DNA of 46,792 bases, taken from assembly GCA_963718375.1 (NCBI GenBank), contig CAVQZD010000015.1:1-46792 (forward strand). The letters are read 5' to 3'. A program made the position numbers and the translations under genes. Source of the DNA: RBG-16-64-13 sp963718375. GTDB taxonomy: Bacteria; Actinomycetota; Thermoleophilia; RBG-16-64-13. The notes under the pieces were generated by a model that saw only the letters and a list, made by a program, of their open reading frames with translations, made no database searches and was not told where the DNA came from. Within the stretch, counting starts at the first letter, position 1. The number at the start of each line of letters is the position of its first letter. Below are positions 33,101 through 39,979 of the stretch, piece by piece.

Positions 33101-34324
33101 CCGATCGCGATGTTTGACCCGGCCCTTCCGAACCTCGAAGGCTTCAACGGAGTCGTAGCCGACGCCCCGTATGCCAGGGTGCTGGTGCTGCAAGAGAACG
33201 GCGTCAAGGTAGCGATCTGTTCTCTGGAACTGGTGAACATCCCCACCGTGTCGATCATTGACTGCCAGAATATCGTTAGCGCAGCCACGGGTACTCCGAC
33301 GGCCAACGTCTGGGTCCATGCGACTCACGCCATCACCACCCCGCACTATCCGGGTAACGCGGACCACTCGCCTGACGCGAGCGAAACGCAGGCCTATCTC
33401 TACTACAACGCTGTTCATGACGCGATGGTCGTGGCTGCCCAGCAGGCGGCCGACAGCTTCCAGTACGCGCTTGCGGGAGTCGGCACCGGCACCTGTGATG
33501 TGAACATGAACAGGGATGTCCAGTTCCCAGATACCAAGTGGTACATCGGCCTGGGTAGCACGTTGACGTCCAACAAGACGATGACGGTCGTGCGGCTAGA
33601 TTCACAGTACGCCGACCCGATCGGTTTCTTCTTGAGCTACGGCATCAAGCCGACCTGTATCGACAACTCAGGGGGAACAAAGCCCACCGACCCGACATGG
33701 ACAGGAGTGCCGATCAGACAGATCTCACCTGACGTTCCTGGTCTGGCCTGCCGCTTGATGGAAGATGAGTACGGCGCGCCCGCATTGTTTGCGATGCCTG
33801 CGGCCGGCGATCAGGTCCCCAAGAAATGGTGCTACTACCAGATCTGGGACTCCGTCAACAACAAGGCGATCTGGCAGGATGAAGGCATCCCCAACGGTCT
33901 GGCCTGGACGGACGAGTTGGGCACGATAATGGCTGACGACGCTATCGGTATCGCAGATGCGATCTCTTGCACCGGAGCCACTCGCGAGATAGGCATCTCA
34001 CAGGGTTCTTTTGACACGCCTAACAAGAACGGCGTGGGAACGACAAACATACCCGTTGGTGCCATCCGCTTCGGTGACACGGCCTTCGTGGGCTTCAAGC
34101 CAGAGCTCAACTACGCGACCGAACAGCAGCTGTGGGATGCATCGCCTTACGCGCATACTCTGTTGCTGTCGTTCAACAACGGTGACCAGAGGTACATGCC
34201 GCATGCGGACGCCTACACGTGGGTCACTGGTGGCTCTGCTGAAGCGCAGAAATCGCCCTATGCAGCCGGTTCTGCCGAGAGCCTCAGGGACTACGCGCTT
34301 GGTCTCCTGAACGGCCTACTCTAG
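30122..34324 (+). CDS. large secreted esterase-like protein with neutral-ceramidase-like C-terminus
   Basis: I choose ATG 30122, which gives MKRLLTAIVLALVALALLA and a cleavage site near TAA-QPVN. The 1400-aa product would be exported. Residues about 30-600 are unrecognised and beta-rich. About 610-920 is an alpha/beta hydrolase like the extracellular PHB-depolymerase/prolyl-oligopeptidase group, with YALVLHIHDAGFMGDD and the nucleophile elbow GEGQSMGGMQ (Ser about 740). About 1000-1400 resembles neutral/alkaline ceramidases: VLVLQENGVKVAICSLELV, then VWVHATHAITTPHYPG (about 1062-1077, the zinc-binding HxH region). It may break down ester- or amide-linked lipids or polymers outside the cell. 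The two catalytic modules in one chain are unusual. No cell-wall anchor is seen at the C-terminus. Confidence 0.7.
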   Translation: MKRLLTAIVLALVALALLATTATAAQPVNWVKPGMVENPNVTKNLDLLLEQANDFDPVNAVNDGIYIASITDTYFQGGVEVGLEALLEAGRVYVNGIRVPADPALYYMNGMPAIWYRTWAHDWAWQAHDKLNKDTSDGVPAHTFEQARRAYILAVSGLRGMTTSIYALPGQTKAYQVNFSIKSAGQVEYKWVNWWAGTMVVLGVPVDATSYHTDGGPNNWETRSIRWANYDWTIRMGDTVLYWYDRTGWHMERCVPVTGLMTAPDTNNIEVNGVTASDALIVRYNMQAGSRPGQVVRAVNNLQLGDVPVTLWNTDTGHVVGISHGKYAKTALYAGLQYVNAQLAGKTIVASVDGTDVLTAEYWVTQAILDAWTSAYDNAKAVYYDWDSTWAQMDAATERLSVAFGTDSTKGMRSMKPGTQDLLPSVSADAAIVSVTGIGFVDTDGAKLSSIDIEYNVELDGSDVSLSKFEISDYGIFGTLDQTDPAHPPLHNLVPEIGSNPGVATKAYVKNKNHVIIEVNKAYQLGSVAKSYKMAMIAGVKQVGTINALTNIITPSTVEKKNYQEVAIEKVNKQTGAITYEYRLYADDGTYKINGTQDFKLFTKAAGTAFHATDCWEEANGTEVAVDLPYALYVPKNYDPDLKYALVLHIHDAGFMGDDPMIALTESQGPVNFASPAVQQIAKNQGLDGIIVVVPQIADALRSTRDDYSLSAAVPATWQLMDSLTKKYSIDMNHIYGEGQSMGGMQVGAMAAQRDNYFAAWWANGCQWGSNFNLDDPTYNGTPYFEAPQDGDPIWTVDADGNPVDYRNWYYLVSDDNVLINNCKSDVFSTTVWSEFKYLYQDLVGAEIPYAAWNPLTTSKTDQNAAFNALVAQPNDLGIYWAAFDGGNHMATWIYSHGVSAAYDWLLSQTRESEMARGKLDLNKPFEKADVQLQEPGRAIPGSTEYLVTGKSGAGTLDYNSALYKFAQTGITIKQPPGWLPLKAGAGASPINFPIAMFDPALPNLEGFNGVVADAPYARVLVLQENGVKVAICSLELVNIPTVSIIDCQNIVSAATGTPTANVWVHATHAITTPHYPGNADHSPDASETQAYLYYNAVHDAMVVAAQQAADSFQYALAGVGTGTCDVNMNRDVQFPDTKWYIGLGSTLTSNKTMTVVRLDSQYADPIGFFLSYGIKPTCIDNSGGTKPTDPTWTGVPIRQISPDVPGLACRLMEDEYGAPALFAMPAAGDQVPKKWCYYQIWDSVNNKAIWQDEGIPNGLAWTDELGTIMADDAIGIADAISCTGATREIGISQGSFDTPNKNGVGTTNIPVGAIRFGDTAFVGFKPELNYATEQQLWDASPYAHTLLLSFNNGDQRYMPHADAYTWVTGGSAEAQKSPYAAGSAESLRDYALGLLNGLL

Positions 34325-34333
34325 ATGTCCTCT

Positions 34334-34358
34334 GCTAAGGGGTAGCGACTACCTTAGC
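34334..34358 (+). terminator. hairpin after the secreted hydrolase
   Basis: GCTAAGG (34334-34340) pairs with CCTTAGC (34352-34358), with a further TAG/CTA pair inside. It begins 9 nt after the stop codon. There is no T-run, so it may be an RNA-stabilising hairpin or part of a two-hairpin terminator. Confidence 0.45.
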
Positions 34359-34380
34359 TCCGGATGACATGAAGCACCGA

Positions 34381-34412
34381 AGGAGGGGCACCGCGAAAGC
34401 GGTGCCCCTCCT
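34381..34412 (+). terminator. strong hairpin terminator with GAAA loop
   Basis: A perfect 14-bp stem, AGGAGGGGCACCGC (34381-34394) with GCGGTGCCCCTCCT (34399-34412), is capped by a GAAA tetraloop. No T-run follows. It is the second hairpin after the secreted hydrolase. Confidence 0.6.
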
Positions 34413-34574
34413 GTCTCCAGAAGAATGAGGTCGGTCTCGGCACCTGAATCGCCGGTCGCTGCGCTTGCTCTCCCCGTCCATCCACCCTTCGTTGTAGTAT
34501 GGAGCCCAGGTGCGCAGCGCGCAGCGCGCAGTGCAGCCCGCACTTGATTCCAGCAACGACCTAGGCGGTGTGAT

Positions 34575-34946
34575 GTGCTGACTTGGCTCTTTCTCGCCAT
34601 CACTGTCGTGGTGAGCACAGCGGGCCAGTTGTTCCTCAAAGCGGGTATGAACCACGTCGGCTCGGTGGAGCAGATGGGCCAGCTGTTCTCGGGTGACTAC
34701 ATATCCCGCGTCGCCGGCACGTGGCAGGTCTGGGTCGGGCTGTTCATGTACGGCTTGGGCGCCTTCTCGTGGCTGGTGGTCATCAGTCGGGAGAACCTGA
34801 CCTACGCCTATCCGTTCCTGGGGCTGATCTACATCCTGATACTCATCACCGGCTACTTCGTGCTGGGGGAACCCGTTCGGTGGTGGCAAATCGCCGGGAC
34901 GTTGCTGGTGGCCGGCGGGGTGGTGCTGGTCGCGAGAGGGGCCTAG
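34575..34946 (+). CDS. SMR/EamA-like four-helix transporter (possible lipid-sugar flippase)
   Basis: This 123-aa protein starts at GTG 34575. Four membrane segments fill it: LTWLFLAITVVVSTAGQLFL, a segment around VWVGLFMYGLGAFSWLVVI, YPFLGLIYILILITGYFVLG, and IAGTLLVAGGVVLVA. Gln17 and Lys22 in the first helix (AGQLFLKAG) and the conserved TYAYPFLGLI resemble ArnE/ArnF-type flippases and small multidrug transporters. Two glycosyltransferase genes lie next to it, so flipping an undecaprenyl-linked sugar is likelier than drug export. The 34413-34574 gap upstream holds a possible -10 (TAGTAT, 34495-34500) and three GCGCAGC-type 7-nt repeats. Confidence 0.7.
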   Translation: MLTWLFLAITVVVSTAGQLFLKAGMNHVGSVEQMGQLFSGDYISRVAGTWQVWVGLFMYGLGAFSWLVVISRENLTYAYPFLGLIYILILITGYFVLGEPVRWWQIAGTLLVAGGVVLVARGA

Positions 34947-34966
34947 GGGGTTCCTCTCCTGGGCGG

Positions 34967-35938
34967 TCAGCTCTGCGCGGGGCCCTCTTTGTCCGACGTC
35001 GGCGCAGAGCCGCCGCGCCTGTAGGCGCTCGCCTGCGTGGTGACGATGAGCTCGTAGAACTGCCTCGACTGCTTTCGCAGATTGTCGAGCACCACGGCCC
35101 CGAGCAGAGACAAGAGCGCGCTTATACCGAGGCCGACAGAGGTTATGAGCATGGGGATGCGTGCCACCTCGCCGGTGTTCACGTATTCCATGAAAGGTAT
35201 CAAGAAGAGGACGATCGCCAATACGAAGAGGAAGAGGGCGATGAGGCCGAAGAAGGCCAGCGGCCTGTACTCCTTGAAGAATGAGACTATCGTGCGCATG
35301 ACCCTGAACCCGTCGGACACGGTGCGGAGTTTGGAGGTGCTGCCCTCGGGCCTGTCTCGATAGGTGATGGGGACCTCCTTGACCAGGAAGTCCTTGTCCA
35401 AAGCGTGGATGGTCATCTCGGTCTCGATCTCGAACCCGCCCGACAAGACAGGGAAAGCCTTCACGAAGCGCCGGCTGAACGCCCTGGACCCAGTCATGAT
35501 GTCGTGCAGGTCGCTGTGGAAGATCCGGTTGACCAGCATGCGTACCAGCCGGTTGCCGAAGCCGTGGAACGAACGCTGGTTCTCGCTGAAGTAGGTGGTC
35601 GAGAGCCGGTCGCCTATGACCATGTCGGCAGAACCGTCCGCCACGTATTGACAGAGGCCCAGGGCATCCGCGGCTGAGTAGGTGTTGTCCGCGTCGACCA
35701 TGACGTAGCAGTCGGCTTCGATGTCCCGGAACATGCTGCGCACCACGAACCCCTTGCCCTGGCGGTACTCGGGGACGACGATGGCTCCGGCCTTCGCCGC
35801 GAGGGCGGCGCTGTCGTCGGTGGAGTTGTTGTCGTAGACGTAGATGTCCAGCGCCGGGTCCACGGACTTGAAGTCGGCGATCACTTGCTCGATCGTCGCC
35901 GCTTCGTTGAAGCAGGGTATGAGGACCGCGACCTTCAT
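34967..35938 (-). CDS. family 2 glycosyltransferase with two C-terminal membrane helices (DPM1/GtrB-like)
   Basis: This 323-aa protein starts at ATG 35938. The GT-A catalytic domain has VAVLIPCFNEAATIEQVI, the DNNSTDDSA loop, VMVDADNTYSA with the metal-binding DAD, and FEIETEMTIHA with PITYRDRPEGSTSKL. Two membrane helices follow (about residues 230-255 and 270-290). The layout matches enzymes that transfer a sugar to a polyprenyl phosphate, such as GtrB or dolichyl-phosphate mannose synthase. The flippase-like gene (34575) and the GT-C enzyme (35988) would then move and use that lipid-linked sugar. The sugar is unknown. Confidence 0.85.
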   Translation of the reverse strand: MKVAVLIPCFNEAATIEQVIADFKSVDPALDIYVYDNNSTDDSAALAAKAGAIVVPEYRQGKGFVVRSMFRDIEADCYVMVDADNTYSAADALGLCQYVADGSADMVIGDRLSTTYFSENQRSFHGFGNRLVRMLVNRIFHSDLHDIMTGSRAFSRRFVKAFPVLSGGFEIETEMTIHALDKDFLVKEVPITYRDRPEGSTSKLRTVSDGFRVMRTIVSFFKEYRPLAFFGLIALFLFVLAIVLFLIPFMEYVNTGEVARIPMLITSVGLGISALLSLLGAVVLDNLRKQSRQFYELIVTTQASAYRRGGSAPTSDKEGPAQS

Positions 35939-35975
35939 GTGGACTATGGTTGCATGGACGCGGCCGGCGGTCTAG

Positions 35976-35981
35976 TAGAAT
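35976..35981 (+). promoter_or_regulatory. -10 box giving a leaderless mRNA
   Basis: TAGAAT lies exactly 6 nt before the ATG of the GT-C glycosyltransferase, with no ribosome-binding site in between. Confidence 0.5.
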
Positions 35982-35987
35982 GGCCGC

Positions 35988-37520
35988 ATGGCCTCCAATT
36001 CATCCGCACTCCTCATAGGGGTCGCTTGCGTGGTCGGCGTCGCCAGCTTGGCGCTCGTGGGCTACCTGGTGGTCCTTTTGTCCAGGTCGGCGCGCAAGTC
36101 GGGCATGTCGTGGGGTGAGTATCTCCGGACGTCAGGCGCCCGCGCGAAGCCGGCAGAGACCGGGGCGGCGGCTGGGGCCGACGCGGCGACAGAGACCGAC
36201 GTGGCGGCGGGGGCCGGCGCGGCTTCAGAGACCGGCGCGCCGCCGCCGCTGACGTCCCGGTTGGCCCGGACGGTGGGCCGTATCGATCTACCCCTCGTGA
36301 CCCTGCTGCTGGTGGCGCTAGCTCTCCGCTTGTCCTGGGTGCTCTTAATCCAGCCGCCGAGCTGGGAGATCTACCGCGACTCGTTGGCGTACGACCGGAT
36401 GGCGGGCTGGGTCGTCAAGGCGGGCGTCTTCTCCATGAGCGAATCTACCCCGCTGGTCTCCAGCGCTTTCTACACGCCGGGCTTCCCTATGTTCGCTGCT
36501 ATCGTCTACGCGGTGTTCGGCACCGGCGACTCCAGGGCGACGGCGGTCTACGTGGCCCAGGCCTTCGTCAGCGTGGCGGTGCTCTTCGTGATGTATCGCA
36601 TCGGGCTACGCATGTACGGGCGCAAAGTGGGGTTGCTGGCGGTGGCGCTCGGCGCGGTCTACTGGCCCTTCGTGATGGCGAACAACACGTTCCTCACCGA
36701 GGTCCTCTTCATGTTCTGCCTCTGCGTGTTGGTTTTGGCGACCCTGCGACTGCTCGATCATGCGTCGTGGTGGAACGCGGCCCTGGTGGGGCTGCTCCTT
36801 GGCTTGTGTTGCCTGGTCCGGCCGGTGATCGTGGCCTGGGGGGTGGTGCCGTTCCTATTCCTGCTGAGGAAGGTGCCGCTACGCCGTCTCGTGCTGATGG
36901 CGGGGCTGGCTCTCGTGGCCTTCGTGCTGGTGATGACCCCGTGGTGGGTGCGGAACGCGATGGTTTTCGACCGGTTCGTCCCGTTCACCACCAGCAGCGC
37001 GAACCCCCTGCTGGTCGGGACGTACTACGCCTTCCCCGGGGAGGGGGGTATAGGCGGGGATCCCTTCAACATCGTCACCGACTCTCCGCAGCAGGAGCTG
37101 GACAACAACGCCAAGTGGCAGAAGCTGGCCCTCGAGCGCCTCAAGGATCAAATAGAGAACGAGCCCGGCAACCTCATCAGACAGCGTCTGTCTCTCCTGC
37201 GCGAGGCCCTGACGGGGCCGTATGACGCGGTGCTTTGGAACGTACCGGCCTGGGTGAAGGGCAGAGCGATCGGGGCGCAGACGGCTCTGATGCTGCTCGG
37301 ACTGGCCGGGTTCTTCATAGGCCGGCGAAGCCGCAAGTCCTGGATGCTGTTCACGCTGGTGGTCTACTTCGTGGTGGTCCACGCGGTCATCTTGATCTTC
37401 AACCGGTATGTCTTCCCGGTCATGCCCATCATCATCCTGTCGGCGTCGTATACGCTCTACACGATCGCGCGGTACGTGAGGAGCAGGATCTGGGGGCGGG
37501 GGAAGAGCACCGCGTCCTAG
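35988..37520 (+). CDS. GT-C membrane glycosyltransferase (PMT/ArnT-like)
   Basis: This 510-aa protein starts at ATG 35988. A first membrane helix (SALLIGVACVVGVASLALVG) is followed by a cytoplasmic low-complexity linker rich in Ala, Gly, Glu and Thr (about residues 45-85). The multi-helix body begins around LPLVTLLLVALALRLSWVLL and has the outer-loop acidic motif SWEIYRDSLAYDRMAGWVV and SSAFYTPGFPMFAAIVYAVF, as in PMT_2/ArnT-type enzymes. About ten helices are visible. It should take a sugar from a polyprenyl-phosphate donor and attach it to a protein or glycan outside the membrane. It diverges from the GT2 gene by 49 nt. The neighbouring secreted propeller proteins are possible acceptors, which is inference. 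Confidence 0.82.
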   Translation: MASNSSALLIGVACVVGVASLALVGYLVVLLSRSARKSGMSWGEYLRTSGARAKPAETGAAAGADAATETDVAAGAGAASETGAPPPLTSRLARTVGRIDLPLVTLLLVALALRLSWVLLIQPPSWEIYRDSLAYDRMAGWVVKAGVFSMSESTPLVSSAFYTPGFPMFAAIVYAVFGTGDSRATAVYVAQAFVSVAVLFVMYRIGLRMYGRKVGLLAVALGAVYWPFVMANNTFLTEVLFMFCLCVLVLATLRLLDHASWWNAALVGLLLGLCCLVRPVIVAWGVVPFLFLLRKVPLRRLVLMAGLALVAFVLVMTPWWVRNAMVFDRFVPFTTSSANPLLVGTYYAFPGEGGIGGDPFNIVTDSPQQELDNNAKWQKLALERLKDQIENEPGNLIRQRLSLLREALTGPYDAVLWNVPAWVKGRAIGAQTALMLLGLAGFFIGRRSRKSWMLFTLVVYFVVVHAVILIFNRYVFPVMPIIILSASYTLYTIARYVRSRIWGRGKSTAS

Positions 37521-37599
37521 GGAGCGGGCGGGAGCGAGGGGCCCGAATGGGCGCGCACATTCTGCCGTCAGGGGATTAACTTGATCCGCGCGAGGATGC

Positions 37600-37605
37600 T
37601 ACTCT
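37600..37605 (+). promoter_or_regulatory. extended -10 promoter of paralogue 1
   Basis: TG, one base, then TACTCT, followed by the block GGCCGACAATGTG that recurs before paralogues 2 and 3. The start codon is about 100 nt downstream. Confidence 0.45.
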
Positions 37606-37704
37606 GGCCGACAATGTGTGCGGAGAGGGGGGCGAGTGCCCCGAAGTCGCACCCATCACTTCGCAGGTGGAGTTCGATGAGTCCAGAGAAGATGGGGGTA
37701 CGTC

Positions 37705-39780
37705 GTGGGAAGAGGTCACTCTTGGCGCCGAGGCGTGGTGGTCTTCAGGGGGCGTGGTGTAGCGGGGCGTAGGTTCTCCGGGGTTCTGCTCCTTGCGCTG
37801 TTGGCGATGGCTCTGAGCGTGGCTCTTGCGACGCTAGCGTCAGCGGGCGAGGTATTCCCGCCAACGCAGCTCACCAACAACAGCTACGGCTACAATCCGG
37901 AGGTCTCTGGCGACCGGGTGGTGTGGCAGGGGTACGATGGCTCCGACCCCGATATCTACACTTGGACCCCAGCGAGCGGCACCGTGCAAGTTACCAACGA
38001 CGCAGCTCAGGAAACGTGGCCCTTGGTCTCGGGCAATCGGGTGGTGTGGTGGGGCTACGACGGCTCCGACTTGGAGGTCTTCACCTGGACCCCGGCGGGC
38101 GGCACAGTGCGAATCACTGACAACGCGTACGACGACTCGTTCGGCGGGGTCTCCGGCGACCGGGTAGTGTGGCGGGGCGAAGACGGCTCTGACTCTGAGG
38201 TCTTCACCTGGACCCCGGCGGGCGGCACCGTGCAGCTGACCAACAACACTTACGACGACTCCGGGGTCGAGGTCTCCGGCGATCGGGTGGTGTGGGGGGG
38301 CGCCGATGGCGTCTTCACCTGGACCCCGGCTGGCGGCACCGTGCAACCCACCAACAGCAGTTCCGGCTTCTATCCCGAGGTCTCGGGCGACCGGGTGGTG
38401 TGGATGGGCGAAGATGGCTCCGACATCGAGATCTTCACCTGGACCCCGGCTGGCGGCACCGTGCAAGTCACCAACAACGGTTACGACGACTGGGTCGACG
38501 GAGTCTCCGGTGACCGGGTGGTTTGGTCTGCCGAAGATGGCTCTGACTACGAGGTCTTCACCTGGACCCCGGCCTCAGGAGTGACCCAGCTCACCGCCAA
38601 TGACCATTATGATTTCCTTCCCCAGATTTCAGGTGATCGTATCGTGTGGTTGCAGGCAGAGGGTCTGATCGAGGTCGAATTTGCCGCCGAACGAGTGAAT
38701 CAACCGACAATCGGTGGCGCCGAGTCAATCGGAATTGCTGCAAGTTCAGACATAGGGGCCAACCGTGTCTACACCTGGACGCCCAGCGGAGGCGTTGTCT
38801 TGGTGTACGAAGAGAGCAACGGAGGCGATCCAAATGCGGAGGGGAACATCGGCGGCGTGGCGCTCTCAGGCGACCGGGTGGCGTGGGAGAAGGAAGGCAT
38901 ATACACTGCCGTCGCCCACACCCGCTTCGACGACAAGTCCGCCAAGATCACCTATCTCCCCGGCTGGGCACGCTGGGATAACAGCAACTACTGGGCGGCC
39001 TTCTCAGACACCTACGCCTACACCGACAAGAAGGGCGACAAGGTGATGGTGACCTTTAGTGGCACCTCGGCCTCGGTGGTGGCCTGCACCTCTAACACCA
39101 AGGGTAAAGCCCAGGTGAGTCTCTACAACGGGGCGGCCGAGCCCGCTAACCTAGTCTCGAGCACTACCGTCGACCTCTATAGCTCGAGCACCAAGTGGAA
39201 GCAAAGGGTCTATTCGACGGGCACCATAGCGGCCGGCACCCACACCCTGGTCATAGAGTGCCTCTATCAGAAGAACGGCGCCTCCGGCTGGTACACGATC
39301 GACGTGGACGGCTTCGACATCCTCGGCACCCTGGAGCAGAGCCCGACGCTAGCCAAGATCGATGACAAGGACTACGCCCACTTCACCTACAGCCCTGGCA
39401 TAGCCGCCGGAGCGTCCACCTCGCAGTGGTCGCGTTGGGACAACAGTGGTTACTACGCCGCGAGCGATGACACCTACGCTTACACCGACCAGCTGGGCTT
39501 CAAGACCAGCTTCACCTTCGAAGGCACCTATGCCAGCTGGCTGGCCTGCACCTCGAACACCAAGGGTCAAGCCAAGGTGACCGTGGACGGCGACACTGCC
39601 AATGCCAAGACCGTAGACCTCTACAGCCCCACCACCAAGTGGAAGCAGAAGGTCTATGACACCGGCATTCTCACTCCCGGCCCTCACACCGTGGTCATCG
39701 AGTGCCTGGGCACCAAGAATCCATCCTCCTGGTATCACACCATAGACGTGGACCGCTTCGACGCGATGCTGGCGCCGTAA
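37705..39780 (+). CDS. secreted eight-repeat propeller protein, paralogue 1
   Basis: This 691-aa protein starts at GTG 37705, after the conserved GGGGGTACGTC. It has a long N-region (MGRGHSWRRG) and a hydrophobic signal core ending near ASA-GEVFP. Residues about 50-395 hold eight units built on EVSGDRVVWxGxDGSDxEVFTWTP; a propeller fold of the TolB/WD-like type is likely. Unit 7 carries an insertion of about 30 residues (ERVNQPTIGGAESIGIAASS). Two homologous C-terminal domains follow, about 400-535 (RFDDKSAKITYLPGW) and 541-691 (KIDDKDYAHFTYSPGI), of a jelly-roll type that often binds carbohydrate. The second domain is nearly identical in DNA to that of paralogue 3. No wall anchor is present. 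The function is unknown; adhesion or glycan binding is inference. Confidence 0.75.
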   Translation: MGRGHSWRRGVVVFRGRGVAGRRFSGVLLLALLAMALSVALATLASAGEVFPPTQLTNNSYGYNPEVSGDRVVWQGYDGSDPDIYTWTPASGTVQVTNDAAQETWPLVSGNRVVWWGYDGSDLEVFTWTPAGGTVRITDNAYDDSFGGVSGDRVVWRGEDGSDSEVFTWTPAGGTVQLTNNTYDDSGVEVSGDRVVWGGADGVFTWTPAGGTVQPTNSSSGFYPEVSGDRVVWMGEDGSDIEIFTWTPAGGTVQVTNNGYDDWVDGVSGDRVVWSAEDGSDYEVFTWTPASGVTQLTANDHYDFLPQISGDRIVWLQAEGLIEVEFAAERVNQPTIGGAESIGIAASSDIGANRVYTWTPSGGVVLVYEESNGGDPNAEGNIGGVALSGDRVAWEKEGIYTAVAHTRFDDKSAKITYLPGWARWDNSNYWAAFSDTYAYTDKKGDKVMVTFSGTSASVVACTSNTKGKAQVSLYNGAAEPANLVSSTTVDLYSSSTKWKQRVYSTGTIAAGTHTLVIECLYQKNGASGWYTIDVDGFDILGTLEQSPTLAKIDDKDYAHFTYSPGIAAGASTSQWSRWDNSGYYAASDDTYAYTDQLGFKTSFTFEGTYASWLACTSNTKGQAKVTVDGDTANAKTVDLYSPTTKWKQKVYDTGILTPGPHTVVIECLGTKNPSSWYHTIDVDRFDAMLAP

Positions 39781-39810
39781 GGCGGGGGGACAGACAGAAC
39801 GCATCACCTG

Positions 39811-39834
39811 GGGGGCGCTGCAAGGCGCCCCCTT
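39811..39834 (+). terminator. terminator of paralogue 1
   Basis: GGGGGCGC (39811-39818) pairs with GCGCCCCC (39825-39832) around TGCAAG, then TT. The flank CAGACAGAACGCATCACCT also recurs after paralogue 2. Confidence 0.75.
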
Positions 39835-39872
39835 CGTCTGCCCAGGTATTCCCTCGGCGGCGGCCAGGGTGA

Positions 39873-39878
39873 TAGTGT
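39873..39878 (+). promoter_or_regulatory. extended -10 promoter of paralogue 2
   Basis: TG, one base, then TAGTGT, followed by GGCCGACAATGTGCGCGGAG. A TTCCCTC sits about 17 nt upstream, at the -35 position, as in paralogue 3. Confidence 0.45.
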
Positions 39879-39979
39879 GGCCGACAATGTGCGCGGAGTG
39901 GGTCGGGGGATGAGCACCCCGAAGCGGTGCTGGTCTCGCTGGCTGGAGTCAATCGGTCGAGAGAATCTGGGGGTACGTC

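Noticed and set aside
34505..34540. Short GCGCAGC repeat run as a CRISPR or regulatory array
   Set aside because: Only three 7-nt copies without spacers; it is a minor simple repeat upstream of the SMR-like gene. No CRISPR array was seen in the window.
37705..37850. Twin-arginine signal (GRRFSGVL) in array paralogue 1
   Set aside because: It is not kept in the other three paralogues and lacks the usual S/T-RR-x-F-L-K pattern; ordinary Sec export is more likely.
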